From: Ruminococcus flavefaciens ND2009
GTDB taxonomy: Bacteria; Bacillota; Clostridia; Oscillospirales; Ruminococcaceae
Length of the DNA stretch: 64,000 bases
Direction of reading: 5' to 3'
Assembly: GCF_000621785.1 (NCBI RefSeq)
Contig: NZ_KK211349.1
Span: forward strand, 1 to 64,000
Shown here one piece after another: positions 56,054 to 64,000 of the stretch (position 1 is its first letter; every line of letters begins with the position of its first letter). The translations under genes and the position numbers were made by a program. The notes below the pieces were generated by a model. It was not told where the DNA came from. It saw only the letters and a program-made list of their open reading frames with translations, and did not search any database.

Positions 56054-56321
56054 TTTCAACACTTTGTCCGATTTTGACAGCTGACACAGCTCTGACCCGG
56101 TATTGCTGATATATCGTTGAATTTTTTGAAAAACAAGAGTAAAATTCTTATCAACCGTCCTGTTTCAACATTTTCAGACACGGTTTTTTCAGTAAAAAAC
56201 AGGTTTTCCCCATGAGTTTTCAAGCGTTTCAACACAGTTTTCAACAATATGTCAATTTGTGTGTGGAAAGAAGGGTTATTTTCTATCTCTTTACCAAGGA
56301 AATCTACTTGCTTTTTTCCAC
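56054..56321. other. oriC region, upstream part, with DnaA-box-like 9-mers
   Basis: Between the divergent rpmH and dnaA promoters are several TTTCAACA-centred 9-mers: TTTCAACAC 56054-56062, GTTTCAACA 56162-56170 and 56226-56234, TTTTCAACA 56238-56246. A TGTGGAAAG (56262-56270) is the reverse complement of CTTTCCACA, and TTTTCCACC lies near 56314-56322. All differ from TTATCCACA by two or three bases. The region is AT-rich with no ORF. Location is typical of the dnaA-upstream half of a bipartite origin. Confidence 0.6.
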
Positions 56322-56336
56322 CCGTTATGGTATAAT
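56308..56336 (+). promoter_or_regulatory. Sigma-A promoter of dnaA
   Basis: TTGCTT (56308-56313), 17 bases, TATAAT (56331-56336). The DnaA-box-like cluster lies directly upstream, so autoregulation is expected. Confidence 0.8.
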
Positions 56337-56410
56337 TGTCTTATATATTATTAATAGGAGAGTACGGTCATTTTTTCTCCAACTATACTTACATACATTC
56401 GGAGGTTATT

Positions 56411-57781
56411 ATGAATTCATTTGTCGAGGTTTTTGAGAAGGTAAAGAGCTACTGTCTCGAAAACGGAACTATACCGGAAATAGGCATCAAGACATGGATA
56501 GATCCGCTGGTGCCTGTTGATTTCAACGGATCCGAGGCTATTTTCAGCGTGCAGACTGATTTCCAGAAAAATATTGTAATGAACTCATATGCCAATGCTG
56601 TCAAGGACGCATTCTTCAACGTTCTCGGACTCAATGTCAATATCACCATCAATGTTGAATCCGACGAGCCCGAAAAAATAAAGGTTCCCACGGACGCCGA
56701 GCTTGAGCAGAAGCACGCCGAGCTTGAGCAGTCCTATAAATTTGCAAATTACGATTACACCTTCGATACCTTCATCGAGGGCCGTTCAAACGAATTTGCC
56801 CTTGCCTGCTGTAAATCAGTGGCAAACAACTGCGGAAACAAGGATATTCCCGACTATAACCCCCTGTTCATCTACGGTCATTCGGGAATGGGCAAGACCC
56901 ACCTCATCACCGCTATTGCCAACGAGGTAAGAAAAAATCACCCCGACTTCAACATCGTCTATGTCACCAGCGAGACCTTCGGAAGCGACCTTGTAAACGC
57001 CATCAACAAGAGCAGTCTCTCTGACTTCCACAATAAGTACAGGAATGCGGATATACTCCTCATCGACGATATACAGTTCTTCTCCGGCAAGGAACGTATG
57101 CAGGAGGAATTCTTCCATACCTTCTATAAGCTCCACCAGGAGGGCAAGCAGATCGTTATCACATCGGATAAGCCCCCCAAGGAACTGGTTACTCTTGAGG
57201 AGCGTCTCCGTACACGTTTCGAGGGCGGTCTCATCGCAGACATCTCAGACCCCGACTATGAGACAAGACTTGCTATCATCAACAGAAAATCCGAGCTCCT
57301 TGAGCTCAAGATGCCCAGCGAGGTCGCGGAATTCATGGCTAACCGCCTGAAATCCAATATCAGACAGCTTGAGGGCGCAGTTGTCCGCCTCAAGGCTCTC
57401 AACCACTTCGCAGGAAGCCCCATAACCATATCAATGGCTCAGAGCGTTATCCGCGATGTCCTCACAGACGAGCAGCCTATCCCCATCACCGTCGAGAAGA
57501 TCATCTCAGAGGTATCCACGGTATACGGCGTATCTCCCGAGGATCTCCGCTCAAGCAAGCGCTCCGCACAGATCTCTACAGCCCGTAAGGTGGCTATCTA
57601 CGTTGTCCGTGAGATCACTCAGATGCCCCTTGCTTCCATCGGTACTGAGTTCGGCGGCAGAGACCACTCAACCATCGTTTACTCAGTCACCAGCGTTACC
57701 GAGTCAATGGAAAAGGACTCTAACCTCAAGAACCTTGTCAACGATATAATCAAGAACATCAAGGACAAGAGCAAGATCTGA
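56411..57781 (+). CDS. dnaA: Chromosomal replication initiator protein DnaA
   Basis: 456 aa from ATG 56411 behind GGAGGTTATT. Domain I (1-80), a short linker, AAA+ domain III with Walker A GHSGMGKTHL (156-165) and Walker B LLIDDIQFFSGK, and the DNA-binding domain IV ending in the FGGRDHSTIVYSV signature. It binds DnaA boxes and opens oriC. Standing first on the plus strand, with 9-mer boxes on both sides. Confidence 0.97.
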   Translation: MNSFVEVFEKVKSYCLENGTIPEIGIKTWIDPLVPVDFNGSEAIFSVQTDFQKNIVMNSYANAVKDAFFNVLGLNVNITINVESDEPEKIKVPTDAELEQKHAELEQSYKFANYDYTFDTFIEGRSNEFALACCKSVANNCGNKDIPDYNPLFIYGHSGMGKTHLITAIANEVRKNHPDFNIVYVTSETFGSDLVNAINKSSLSDFHNKYRNADILLIDDIQFFSGKERMQEEFFHTFYKLHQEGKQIVITSDKPPKELVTLEERLRTRFEGGLIADISDPDYETRLAIINRKSELLELKMPSEVAEFMANRLKSNIRQLEGAVVRLKALNHFAGSPITISMAQSVIRDVLTDEQPIPITVEKIISEVSTVYGVSPEDLRSSKRSAQISTARKVAIYVVREITQMPLASIGTEFGGRDHSTIVYSVTSVTESMEKDSNLKNLVNDIIKNIKDKSKI

Positions 57782-57795
57782 GTCAACGTTTAAAA

Positions 57796-58230
57796 TGTTG
57801 AAAACTGCTCATTCAACAGAGTTTTCAACAGTGAGTTTAAAACTAATTCAGAGACAGTCCTCTGAATTAATCCCCGATACAAAAATGATACTCCGTCTTT
57901 GCCGGACGGTGATGCCGGATCTCATTTCAACAGGGACAACTTTCAACACTTAACACCATTGTGAAATTTTCAGCTTAAAAATATTTCAAAATCCCCCTTT
58001 CCACATTTTTCTCAACTTTTTTTCCTTTTCAACTCCACAATGCTCAACCTTTTTCACACAAAAACGGACAGGCTCTGAGCTTTTCCAAAAATTCCAAAAT
58101 TTCACAACAGCGCTCTGTGGACGAGCTGTTCGGCGTATATCTTCAAAAAACGCCTGTTCCAACTTTTCCACCGACACAATAACAACAACAATAATATTTA
58201 TTCTTATCTTAGCTTATCTTATCACAGCCA
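57796..58230. other. oriC region, dnaA-dnaN part, with DnaA-box-like 9-mers and AT-rich stretch
   Basis: A 471-base gap without an ORF. Box-like 9-mers: TGTTGAAAA 57796-57804, ATTCAACAG 57811-57819, TTTTCAACA 57822-57830, ATTTCAACA 57924-57932, CTTTCAACA 57940-57948, CTTTCCACA 57997-58005. Near 58180-58225 lies an AT-rich tract with repeated CTTAT/CTTAG steps (TTATCTTAGCTTATC) that could be the unwinding element. Together with 56054-56321 it suggests a bipartite oriC like that of Bacillus. Confidence 0.6.
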
Positions 58231-58252
58231 AGATAATACGGAGGCTTATATA

Positions 58253-59359
58253 ATGAAATTCATCTGCAATAAAACAGAGATCAGCGAGGCTATCGGTAAT
58301 GTCTCAAGAGCTGTTTCACAGAAATCCACCATTCCCGCTCTTGAGGGTATAAAGGTACGCGTATCAGAGGGAAGCGTTGAGCTCACAGCCTATAACCTTG
58401 AAATGGGTATCCGCACCTCTATCAGCGCAAACACCGATGGCGAGGGAGAATTCGTGGTAAGCGCAAGACTTTTCAGCGAGTTCACAAGACGTATGTCGGG
58501 AGACGAGATAACCTTCGATATTGACGAGAACCTCGTCATCACCATCTCATGCAGCGCTACCGAGTGCAGCTTCCCTGCAATGTCAGCAAACGAGTATCCC
58601 GAGCTTCCCAAGGTAGACTCCGCAAGAAGCTTCTCCGTAAAGCAGAGCATACTCAAATCCATGATAAATATGACCAGCTATGCTGCTTCTCTCAATGAGA
58701 GCAAGCCTGTTCTCACAGGTGAGCTCTTCGACATCGAGGAGGGAAGCTTCAATATGGTAGCTATAGACGGTTTCAGACTCGCTATCAGAAGCGAGCTCAC
58801 CGACTGTGCAGAGAAATATCACTTCGTAGTTCCGAAAAAGGCTCTCCTTGAGGTGTCTACACTTATCAAGGACGACGACGATGAAAAGCTCTGCACAGTC
58901 TGCACCAACGACAGACACATCATCTTCGAGATAGGCAACGTTTTCGTTATATCCAGACTTCTCGAAGGCGTTTTCCATAACTACAAGCTCAGTATCCCCA
59001 GCGGCTGCAAGACAGAGGTCATCATCAGCAAGAGGGATTTCTCCACCTGTCTTGAGCGCTGCTCGCTGCTTATAGATGACAAGAACAAGTCGCCTATCCG
59101 CTGCGAGGTCGGCAACGGCGTAATGAAGATAAGCTGCAAGACAGGCATCGGTAAGATAAACGACGCTATTTCCGCTGATATTTCGGGCGAGACCGTTACT
59201 ATCGGCTTCAATAACAAGCTCATTCTGGAGGCGCTCCGTGCTGCGGAGGGCGACAAGGTGCGCATTCGCTTCAACGGCGCAATGAAGGTCATCGAGATAC
59301 TTCCTCTCGAAGGCGAAAGCTTCATATTCCTTGTAATGCCCATACAGCTCAAGAACTGA
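58253..59359 (+). CDS. dnaN: DNA polymerase III beta subunit (sliding clamp)
   Basis: 368 aa, start behind ACGGAGGCTTATATA. Three repeated clamp domains of about 120 residues each; C-terminal LPLEGESFIFLVMPIQLKN matches the conserved P-M-x-x end. Forms the dimeric ring that tethers polymerase III. Second gene of the dnaA operon. Confidence 0.97.
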   Translation: MKFICNKTEISEAIGNVSRAVSQKSTIPALEGIKVRVSEGSVELTAYNLEMGIRTSISANTDGEGEFVVSARLFSEFTRRMSGDEITFDIDENLVITISCSATECSFPAMSANEYPELPKVDSARSFSVKQSILKSMINMTSYAASLNESKPVLTGELFDIEEGSFNMVAIDGFRLAIRSELTDCAEKYHFVVPKKALLEVSTLIKDDDDEKLCTVCTNDRHIIFEIGNVFVISRLLEGVFHNYKLSIPSGCKTEVIISKRDFSTCLERCSLLIDDKNKSPIRCEVGNGVMKISCKTGIGKINDAISADISGETVTIGFNNKLILEALRAAEGDKVRIRFNGAMKVIEILPLEGESFIFLVMPIQLKN

Positions 59360-59491
59360 GAGCTGCGGAATGGCTGAACTTTCCAGCTGCTGTATGAGCA
59401 GCTGAAGTCATGTTTCAGCCCCTTGGCAAGATAAAGAATGTATTGATTTTTGTTCCGCTATTTAAGTATTCTACCGTAAGAGGTGATATAT

Positions 59492-59704
59492 ATGCCCGAA
59501 AACAGGATAAAAATAACCACTGAGTTCATAAAGCTTGACGCGCTCCTGAAATTCGCTTCACTTGTGGGCTCCGGCGGAGAGGCAAAGCAGCTCATACAGG
59601 ACGGAGAGGTCCTTGTGAACGGAGAGGTCTGCACCATGAGAGGCAAGAAGATACGCCCCGGTGACAGAGTAGAGCTGGACGGTCAAGAGGTAATCGTAGA
59701 GTGA
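59492..59704 (+). CDS. yaaA: S4-domain RNA-binding protein, YaaA-like
   Basis: 70 aa from ATG 59492, preceded by AAGAGGTGATAT. One S4 domain ([38 protein letters not shown]). Usual third gene of the dnaA-dnaN-yaaA-recF order. Likely an RNA/ribosome-associated factor; role in the cell not settled. Its stop overlaps the recF GTG. Confidence 0.94.
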   Translation: MPENRIKITTEFIKLDALLKFASLVGSGGEAKQLIQDGEVLVNGEVCTMRGKKIRPGDRVELDGQEVIVE

Positions 59705-60849
59705 TAGTCACCTACGCCGATATTGACGGCTTCAAGAACCTGAGCGGCATATCCTTTGCTCCCGACCCCAAGTATAACATCATAGTGGGTCCCAATGCTC
59801 AGGGCAAGACCAATCTCCTTGAAGCCATGTGGATACTTTCGGGCTGCAAGAGCTTCCGCGGCTCGAAGGAAAAGGACTATATCTGTCTCGGCGGCAGCCG
59901 TATGGAGTCAAAGGTGAAGATAATGGACAGCGTCCGCGAACAGAAGATAACCTTTGAGATGACCAGAAGCGCCGCAAACAGCAAGAATATAACCCTCAAC
60001 GGCGTGAAACAGAAGGGAACAAGGGCGCTCTTTGACGTTTTCAAGTGCATAGCCTTTATCCCGGACGATGTGGACATTATAAAGGGTTCGCCCGAAAAAC
60101 GGCGTAATTTCGTGGATATGGCAGCTTCGCAGCTCAATCCCGTCTTTGTCATGCACATCAACAAGAACAACGCCATCATGAACCAGCGCAATGCGCTCCT
60201 CAAGGGCATAATGCAGGGAAATACCGAAAGAGGCATCCTTGATGTATGGGACAGACAGGCTTCCCGTGAGGGAGCAGTCATCTCCTATATGCGCCACGAG
60301 TATATAGAAAAGTTCAACGGTATCTGCGGCAGACTTTACTGCACTATATCGGGAGGAACAGAGGAGCTTGAGCTGGAGTACAAGTCAAACGTTTTCAGAC
60401 CCGAGGACTTTGAAAAGCCCTGCGGCGAGGAAGCTTATGAGCAGTATTACAGGAAGCTGAAAGAGACCTCGGATTACGACATCAGAACGGGAAGCACCCA
60501 CGCGGGTGTGAACCGCGATGAGATCCTCATAAAGATAAACGGCGTCAGCGCCAAGGACTACGGCTCACAGGGACAGATAAAAAGTGCCGCTCTGGTCATG
60601 AAGCTGGCTCAGGCTGAGATATTCATGCAGCGTTCCAAGGAAGCGCCCGTCATATTTCTTGATGACGTAATGGGCGAGCTGGACGAGAGCCGCCAGAGGT
60701 TCGTATTCGATATGATAAAAGATATGCAGGTATTCATAACCACACCCAACGAAAATGCACTTCTTCCCGAGATAAAGGGAAAGATCCTCCGTATAAGCGG
60801 CGGAAGCGTCATGGAGGAGGAAGAAAATGTATCTGCACATAGGGAATAA
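59701..60849 (+). CDS. recF: DNA replication and repair protein RecF
   Basis: 382 aa from GTG 59701, overlapping the preceding stop. ABC-type ATPase with Walker [14 protein letters not shown], the signature [18 protein letters not shown] and Walker [14 protein letters not shown]. Loads RecA at gapped DNA with RecO and RecR. It overlaps remB by 23 bases. Confidence 0.96.
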   Translation: MIVTYADIDGFKNLSGISFAPDPKYNIIVGPNAQGKTNLLEAMWILSGCKSFRGSKEKDYICLGGSRMESKVKIMDSVREQKITFEMTRSAANSKNITLNGVKQKGTRALFDVFKCIAFIPDDVDIIKGSPEKRRNFVDMAASQLNPVFVMHINKNNAIMNQRNALLKGIMQGNTERGILDVWDRQASREGAVISYMRHEYIEKFNGICGRLYCTISGGTEELELEYKSNVFRPEDFEKPCGEEAYEQYYRKLKETSDYDIRTGSTHAGVNRDEILIKINGVSAKDYGSQGQIKSAALVMKLAQAEIFMQRSKEAPVIFLDDVMGELDESRQRFVFDMIKDMQVFITTPNENALLPEIKGKILRISGGSVMEEEENVSAHRE

Positions 60850-61087
60850 TTATTCTGTGGACGTCAGGGACGTTGTGGGAATTTTCGACATTGAGAATAC
60901 AACTGTTGAAAAGTGTACCAAGAAGCTCCTTGAACGTGCCGAAAAGGAACATCATTGCATCTACACCACCTATGAGATGCCGAAAAGCTTCATAATAACC
61001 GTGAAGAACGGCAGCGAGAGGGTGTATATCTCCCAGCTCTCGGCAGCTACACTGCGGAAACGCCTGAAAAATGGCGGAGGGTTCTGA
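60827..61087 (+). CDS. remB: RemB-like extracellular matrix regulator (DUF370)
   Basis: 86 aa starting inside recF behind GGAGGAGGAAGAAA. DUF370 family: [26 protein letters not shown] at the N-terminus. RemA/RemB bind DNA and control biofilm and matrix genes in Bacillus. Normally followed directly by gyrB in this order; here a RAYT gene starts at its stop codon (TGATG). Confidence 0.93.
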   Translation: MYLHIGNNYSVDVRDVVGIFDIENTTVEKCTKKLLERAEKEHHCIYTTYEMPKSFIITVKNGSERVYISQLSAATLRKRLKNGGGF

Positions 61088-61206
61088 TGGAGCAAAATGA
61101 ACGAAAGCTCAACAGGCTTACAAATTTTGATTATTCGCGGAATGGTCTGTATTTCATTACCATTTGCACGAAAGAACGTAAAAAATGCCTTTCGGAAATA
61201 CTGGAT

Positions 61207-61232
61207 GTAGGGGACGGCGTCCTCGACGTCCC
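61207..61232 (+). repeat. REP-like palindrome, left copy inside RAYT
   Basis: A 26-base sequence with a GGGACG/CGTCCC stem around GCGTCCTCGA. It is in frame and encodes VGDGVLDVP. Its exact reverse complement is at 61387-61412. Confidence 0.9.
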
Positions 61233-61386
61233 TATTGTTCGATTGACAGATTACGGAAAAATTGTAAATGACCAGATAAATGAGATAAATTCGGTTTATG
61301 CGAAATTGAAGATCATGAAATATGTTATCATGCCGGATCATCTGCACATGATAATATATTTATTTGATGAAAATAACGTAATTGTC

Positions 61387-61412
61387 GGGACGTCGAGGAC
61401 GCCGTCCCCTAC
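61387..61412 (-). repeat. REP-like palindrome, right copy inside RAYT
   Basis: Perfect 26-base reverse complement of 61207-61232, encoding GTSRTPSPT in the RAYT frame. The pair can form a long stem in the mRNA or define a REP/BIME-type unit with 154 bases between the copies. Confidence 0.9.
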
Positions 61413-61611
61413 AAATGCCGTGATTCCATCATTGATATCGGTTTTCAAAAGATTCGTTAACAAGAAAACTGGATGTAATATCTGGCAGCGTTCCTATCAC
61501 GACCACATTATCCGCAATGAGAGGGAATTCCTTGAGATCTGCAATTACATAGACAATAATCCCATGAATTGGGTCAATGACATATACAACCAGAATTTTT
61601 GGAGGTAAATC

Positions 61612-63543
61612 ATGAGTCAGCAGAACAACAATTACGATGAAAACGACATACAAGTCTTGGAGGGACTTGAAGCGGTCCGCAAAAGACCCGGTATGTACAT
61701 CGGTTCCACAGGTCCCGGGGGACTCCACCACCTCGTCTATGAGATAGTGGACAACTCCATCGACGAAGCCCTTGCAGGCTACTGTACAGAGATAACCGTT
61801 GAGATACTTGAGGGCGATGTCATCCGCGTTTCCGATAACGGACGCGGTATCCCCGTAGGTATCCACCCCAAGGAAGGCATCTCAGCTGCTACGGTAGTTT
61901 ATACCATACTTCACGCAGGCGGAAAGTTCGGCGGCGGCGGATATAAGGTATCGGGCGGTCTCCACGGTGTTGGCGCCTCGGTAGTAAATGCCCTTTCCTC
62001 ATGGCTGGAGCTCACGGTCAAGGACGGCGAGCACGTTTACTTCCAGCGCTTCGAGCGCGGTCACTACGACGAGGAGCTGAAGATAATCGGCGATACCAAG
62101 GAGACAGGTACCAGCGTAATGTTCAAGGCTGACGATGAGATATTCGAGAGCACTGTCTACGATTACGAGGTGCTTCTGAAGCGTCTCCGCGAGCAGGCTT
62201 TCCTCAACGCAGGTATAAAGATAGTCTTCTCGGATAAGCGCGACAGCGCCAATATCATCAGCGAGACCCTTCACTATGAGGGCGGTATCCGCCAGTTCGT
62301 AGAGCATATCCACGCCACAAGAGGACTTGAGTCCCTCAGCGGCGATGTTATCTATATTTCGGGAACTCAGGGCGACTCCTTCGCGGAGATAGCTCTCCAG
62401 TACAACGACAGCTACAATGAGGTAATACTCTCATTCGCAAACAATATCCACACCAAGGACGGCGGCTCCCATGAGACAGGCTTCAAGAACGCCCTGACCA
62501 AGGTCATCAACGAGTACGGCGTCAAGATGGGCAAGATAAAGGACGCCAAGGATAAGCTCAAGGGCGAGGACGTCCGTGAGGGACTTACCGCTATCATCTC
62601 CGTAAAGCTCACCGAATGTGAGTTTGAGGGTCAGACAAAGGGACGTCTCGGAAATCCCGAGGTAAGACCCTTTATCGAGAAAATGGTCCAGGAAAAGCTC
62701 ATGAACTTCCTGGAGGAGAACCCAGAGACCGCAAATCTCATCTTCGAGAAGAGCGTTTCCGCTCTCAAAGCCCGTGAGGCTGCAAAGCGCGCCCGTGAGG
62801 CAGAGCGTAACAAGAACGCCTTCGGAAAGGCTACAATGCCCGAAAAGCTGGCGGACTGCGCCGAGCGTGACAATCGCTACACCGAGATATACATCGTCGA
62901 GGGAGATTCTGCGGGAGGCTCTGCAAAGCAGGGACGTGACCGACGCTATCAGGCTATCCTGGCTCTCTGGGGCAAGATGCTCAACGTTGAGAAGGCGCGT
63001 ATCGACCGTATCTACGGCAATGACAAGCTTGAGCCCGTAGTTACTGCCCTGGGAACGGGAATAGGCGAGGACTTCGACATCGAAAAGCTCCGCTACGGCA
63101 AGGTAATAATCATGGCGGATGCCGATGTTGACGGTATGCACATCAGAACACTTCTCCTCACCTTCTTCTTCCGCTATATGAGACCCCTCATCACCAACGG
63201 CAATATTTATATCGCTCAGCCTCCCCTTTTCAGAGTCGAGCGCAAAAAGAAGATATACTATGCTTTCTCCGACGAGGAGCGCGATAAGTACATCGCCGAG
63301 CTCTCCGAGGACGGCAAGTACAAGGACGTAGAGGTACAGCGCTACAAGGGTCTTGGTGAGATGGATCCCGAACAGCTCTGGGAGACCACTATGGACCCCG
63401 AGCACCGTACCATCGTAAGGATAGGCATGGAGGACGCCCTCAAGGCAGACGAGACCTTCAGTATCCTTATGGGAGACAAGGTAGAACCGCGACGCAACTT
63501 CATCGAAAAGAACGCCAAGTTCGCTCAGGATCTTGATATATGA
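61612..63543 (+). CDS. gyrB: DNA gyrase subunit B
   Basis: 643 aa, start behind TTTGGAGGTAAATC. GHKL ATPase domain ([39 protein letters not shown]), TOPRIM with [15 protein letters not shown] and DADVDGMHI. In the quinolone-determining region the motif reads [14 protein letters not shown], where E. coli has PLKGKILNVEKAR. Supercoils DNA with GyrA. The gene is complete and follows RAYT by 3 bases. Confidence 0.97.
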   Translation: MSQQNNNYDENDIQVLEGLEAVRKRPGMYIGSTGPGGLHHLVYEIVDNSIDEALAGYCTEITVEILEGDVIRVSDNGRGIPVGIHPKEGISAATVVYTILHAGGKFGGGGYKVSGGLHGVGASVVNALSSWLELTVKDGEHVYFQRFERGHYDEELKIIGDTKETGTSVMFKADDEIFESTVYDYEVLLKRLREQAFLNAGIKIVFSDKRDSANIISETLHYEGGIRQFVEHIHATRGLESLSGDVIYISGTQGDSFAEIALQYNDSYNEVILSFANNIHTKDGGSHETGFKNALTKVINEYGVKMGKIKDAKDKLKGEDVREGLTAIISVKLTECEFEGQTKGRLGNPEVRPFIEKMVQEKLMNFLEENPETANLIFEKSVSALKAREAAKRAREAERNKNAFGKATMPEKLADCAERDNRYTEIYIVEGDSAGGSAKQGRDRRYQAILALWGKMLNVEKARIDRIYGNDKLEPVVTALGTGIGEDFDIEKLRYGKVIIMADADVDGMHIRTLLLTFFFRYMRPLITNGNIYIAQPPLFRVERKKKIYYAFSDEERDKYIAELSEDGKYKDVEVQRYKGLGEMDPEQLWETTMDPEHRTIVRIGMEDALKADETFSILMGDKVEPRRNFIEKNAKFAQDLDI

Positions 63544-63554
63544 CAGGAGCTCCA

Positions 63555-64000
63555 ATGGAAGAAAATTACAGGCTTAAAAAAGAATATAAAATATCGTCGG
63601 AGCTCTTCAACAGATCCTATCTGGAGCTCCAGAAGAGGTTCGTGCTCCCCAAGAGCAGGCTGTATACCGCTGTTTTCGCGGTGCTTGCAGTTGGTATAAT
63701 TATCTTCGGGATGTTTGTCATGAAAGACGCCACAACGAAGCAGAAATACATGATATACCTGGGATTTGCAATTTCCTGCGCCTTTGCGGTAAAGGAATGG
63801 TACGATCCCAAAAAGATGCGCAGGAACCTTACCGAGTCCATAAAGGCTCTGGGCGAGCCTGTGTACTGCGTAGGCATAGCCGATAAGTATGTGGACATAG
63901 CAACAGTTGCCGACGATCTCAGCAATATACCCGAGGAGGAAAGGGAGAAAGCCGCAGAGGAAGACCCCCTTCCCGAAAAGACAAGGATAAATATAGACGA
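63555..64000 (+). CDS. Hypothetical membrane protein, runs off the window
   Basis: First 148 codons, starting at ATG 63555 behind CAGGAGCTCCA, 11 bases after gyrB; no stop before 64000. Seen: a polar N-terminus (ENYRLKKEYKISSELFNRSY), two hydrophobic helices (about 38-56 and 66-80) and an acidic soluble part beginning MRRNLTESIKALGEPVYCVG. The pattern resembles YcxB-like small membrane proteins, but that is weak. Probably cotranscribed with gyrB. Confidence 0.7.
   Translation, partial: MEENYRLKKEYKISSELFNRSYLELQKRFVLPKSRLYTAVFAVLAVGIIIFGMFVMKDATTKQKYMIYLGFAISCAFAVKEWYDPKKMRRNLTESIKALGEPVYCVGIADKYVDIATVADDLSNIPEEEREKAAEEDPLPEKTRINID

Larger units (their letters stand above)
61087..61608 (+). 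mobile_element. REP-associated tyrosine transposase (RAYT, Y1_Tnp)
   Basis: 173 aa. HUH-type motif YVIMPDHLHMIIY (His-hydrophobic-His) and the catalytic Tyr region CNYIDNNPMNW, with the N-terminal NGLYFITICTKERKKC typical of IS200-like REP transposases. The ATG overlaps the remB stop, and the last codons (TGG AGG TAA) supply the Shine-Dalgarno GGAGGT of gyrB. It is thus embedded in the dnaA-gyrB operon without disrupting it. Two insertions in the reading frame (about residues 41-49 and 101-109) are a perfect inverted REP-like pair. Confidence 0.85.

Noticed and set aside
62880-63010. Quinolone-resistance substitution in GyrB (Trp at the E. coli Lys447 position)
   Set aside because: ALWGK instead of PLKGK is probably a lineage-typical residue in clostridia; sequence alone does not show resistance.
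62431-63555. 374-codon open frame antisense to gyrB
   Set aside because: It is a shadow of the gyrB frame: gyrB is unmistakable on the plus strand, and this frame has no ribosome-binding site and no recognisable domain.
1-64000. tRNA, rRNA, tmRNA or RNase P RNA genes
   Set aside because: I looked for cloverleaf-like and conserved core sequences in the gaps and found none; a covariance scan would be more sensitive.

Overview
The window carries a bacterial replication-origin region. On the minus strand, reading away from about 56 kb, are rpmH, rnpA, yidD, yidC, jag, mnmE, mnmG, rsmG, noc, parA, parB and serS. On the plus strand, also reading away from that point, are dnaA, dnaN, an S4-domain gene, recF, remB and gyrB. 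This is the classic Firmicutes oriC order with a strand switch at dnaA. The anaerobic redox genes (flavodiiron protein, ferredoxin-thioredoxin reductase-like subunit, [FeFe]-hydrogenase-like sensor), a GH5 glycanase, sugar ABC import genes, an agr-type locus and short palindromic intergenic repeats suggest a gut or rumen clostridium. Ruminococcus (Oscillospiraceae) is the best guess. The genus is inferred from gene content and has not been tested by comparison.

Left arm, 1-21.8 kb. An [FeFe]-hydrogenase-like sensory protein sits with a coiled-coil protein. A sugar-binding lipoprotein is translationally coupled to a membrane GGDEF-like protein and is preceded by a structured leader RNA. A five-gene plus-strand cluster (6.7-12.2 kb) encodes a zinc-ribbon/LRR protein, a protein kinase-like protein, a VWA protein, a PP2C phosphatase and a deaminase-fold-like protein with a Gln/Pro repeat tail. 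It resembles TerY-P type phospho-signalling sets. A minus-strand sugar ABC operon (solute-binding protein with an extra repeat domain, two permeases, a membrane-fusion-like protein) diverges from an OmpR/HK two-component system that has four CTCTAA boxes at 11-bp period in front of it.

Middle, 20.5-44.6 kb. Two near-identical 126-bp MITE-like copies in opposite orientation (20.5 and 33.2 kb) bracket a glycosyltransferase, a complete agr-like quorum-sensing locus (LytTR regulator, GHKL kinase, AgrB, 51-residue AgrD), an alpha/beta hydrolase, a run of small membrane proteins with an XRE/DUF2975 pair, and an ECF sigma/anti-sigma pair. Outside the second copy lie a GH5 enzyme, an iron-type alcohol dehydrogenase, a metallophosphoesterase, a PARG-like protein, exonuclease III, a second ECF/anti-sigma pair, and a redox operon (flavodiiron protein, FTR-like subunit, GNAT, thioredoxin). 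Repeats and two tiny DUF3789-like ORFs precede serS.

oriC arm, 44.6-64 kb. Chromosome segregation genes come with parS-like sites. tRNA modification, membrane insertion and ribosomal genes follow. DnaA-box-like 9-mers lie on both sides of dnaA. A REP-associated tyrosine transposase (RAYT) is inserted between remB and gyrB without breaking the operon, and it carries a perfect 26-bp inverted REP-like pair inside its own reading frame. The last gene runs off the right edge. I saw no rRNA, tRNA or CRISPR array.
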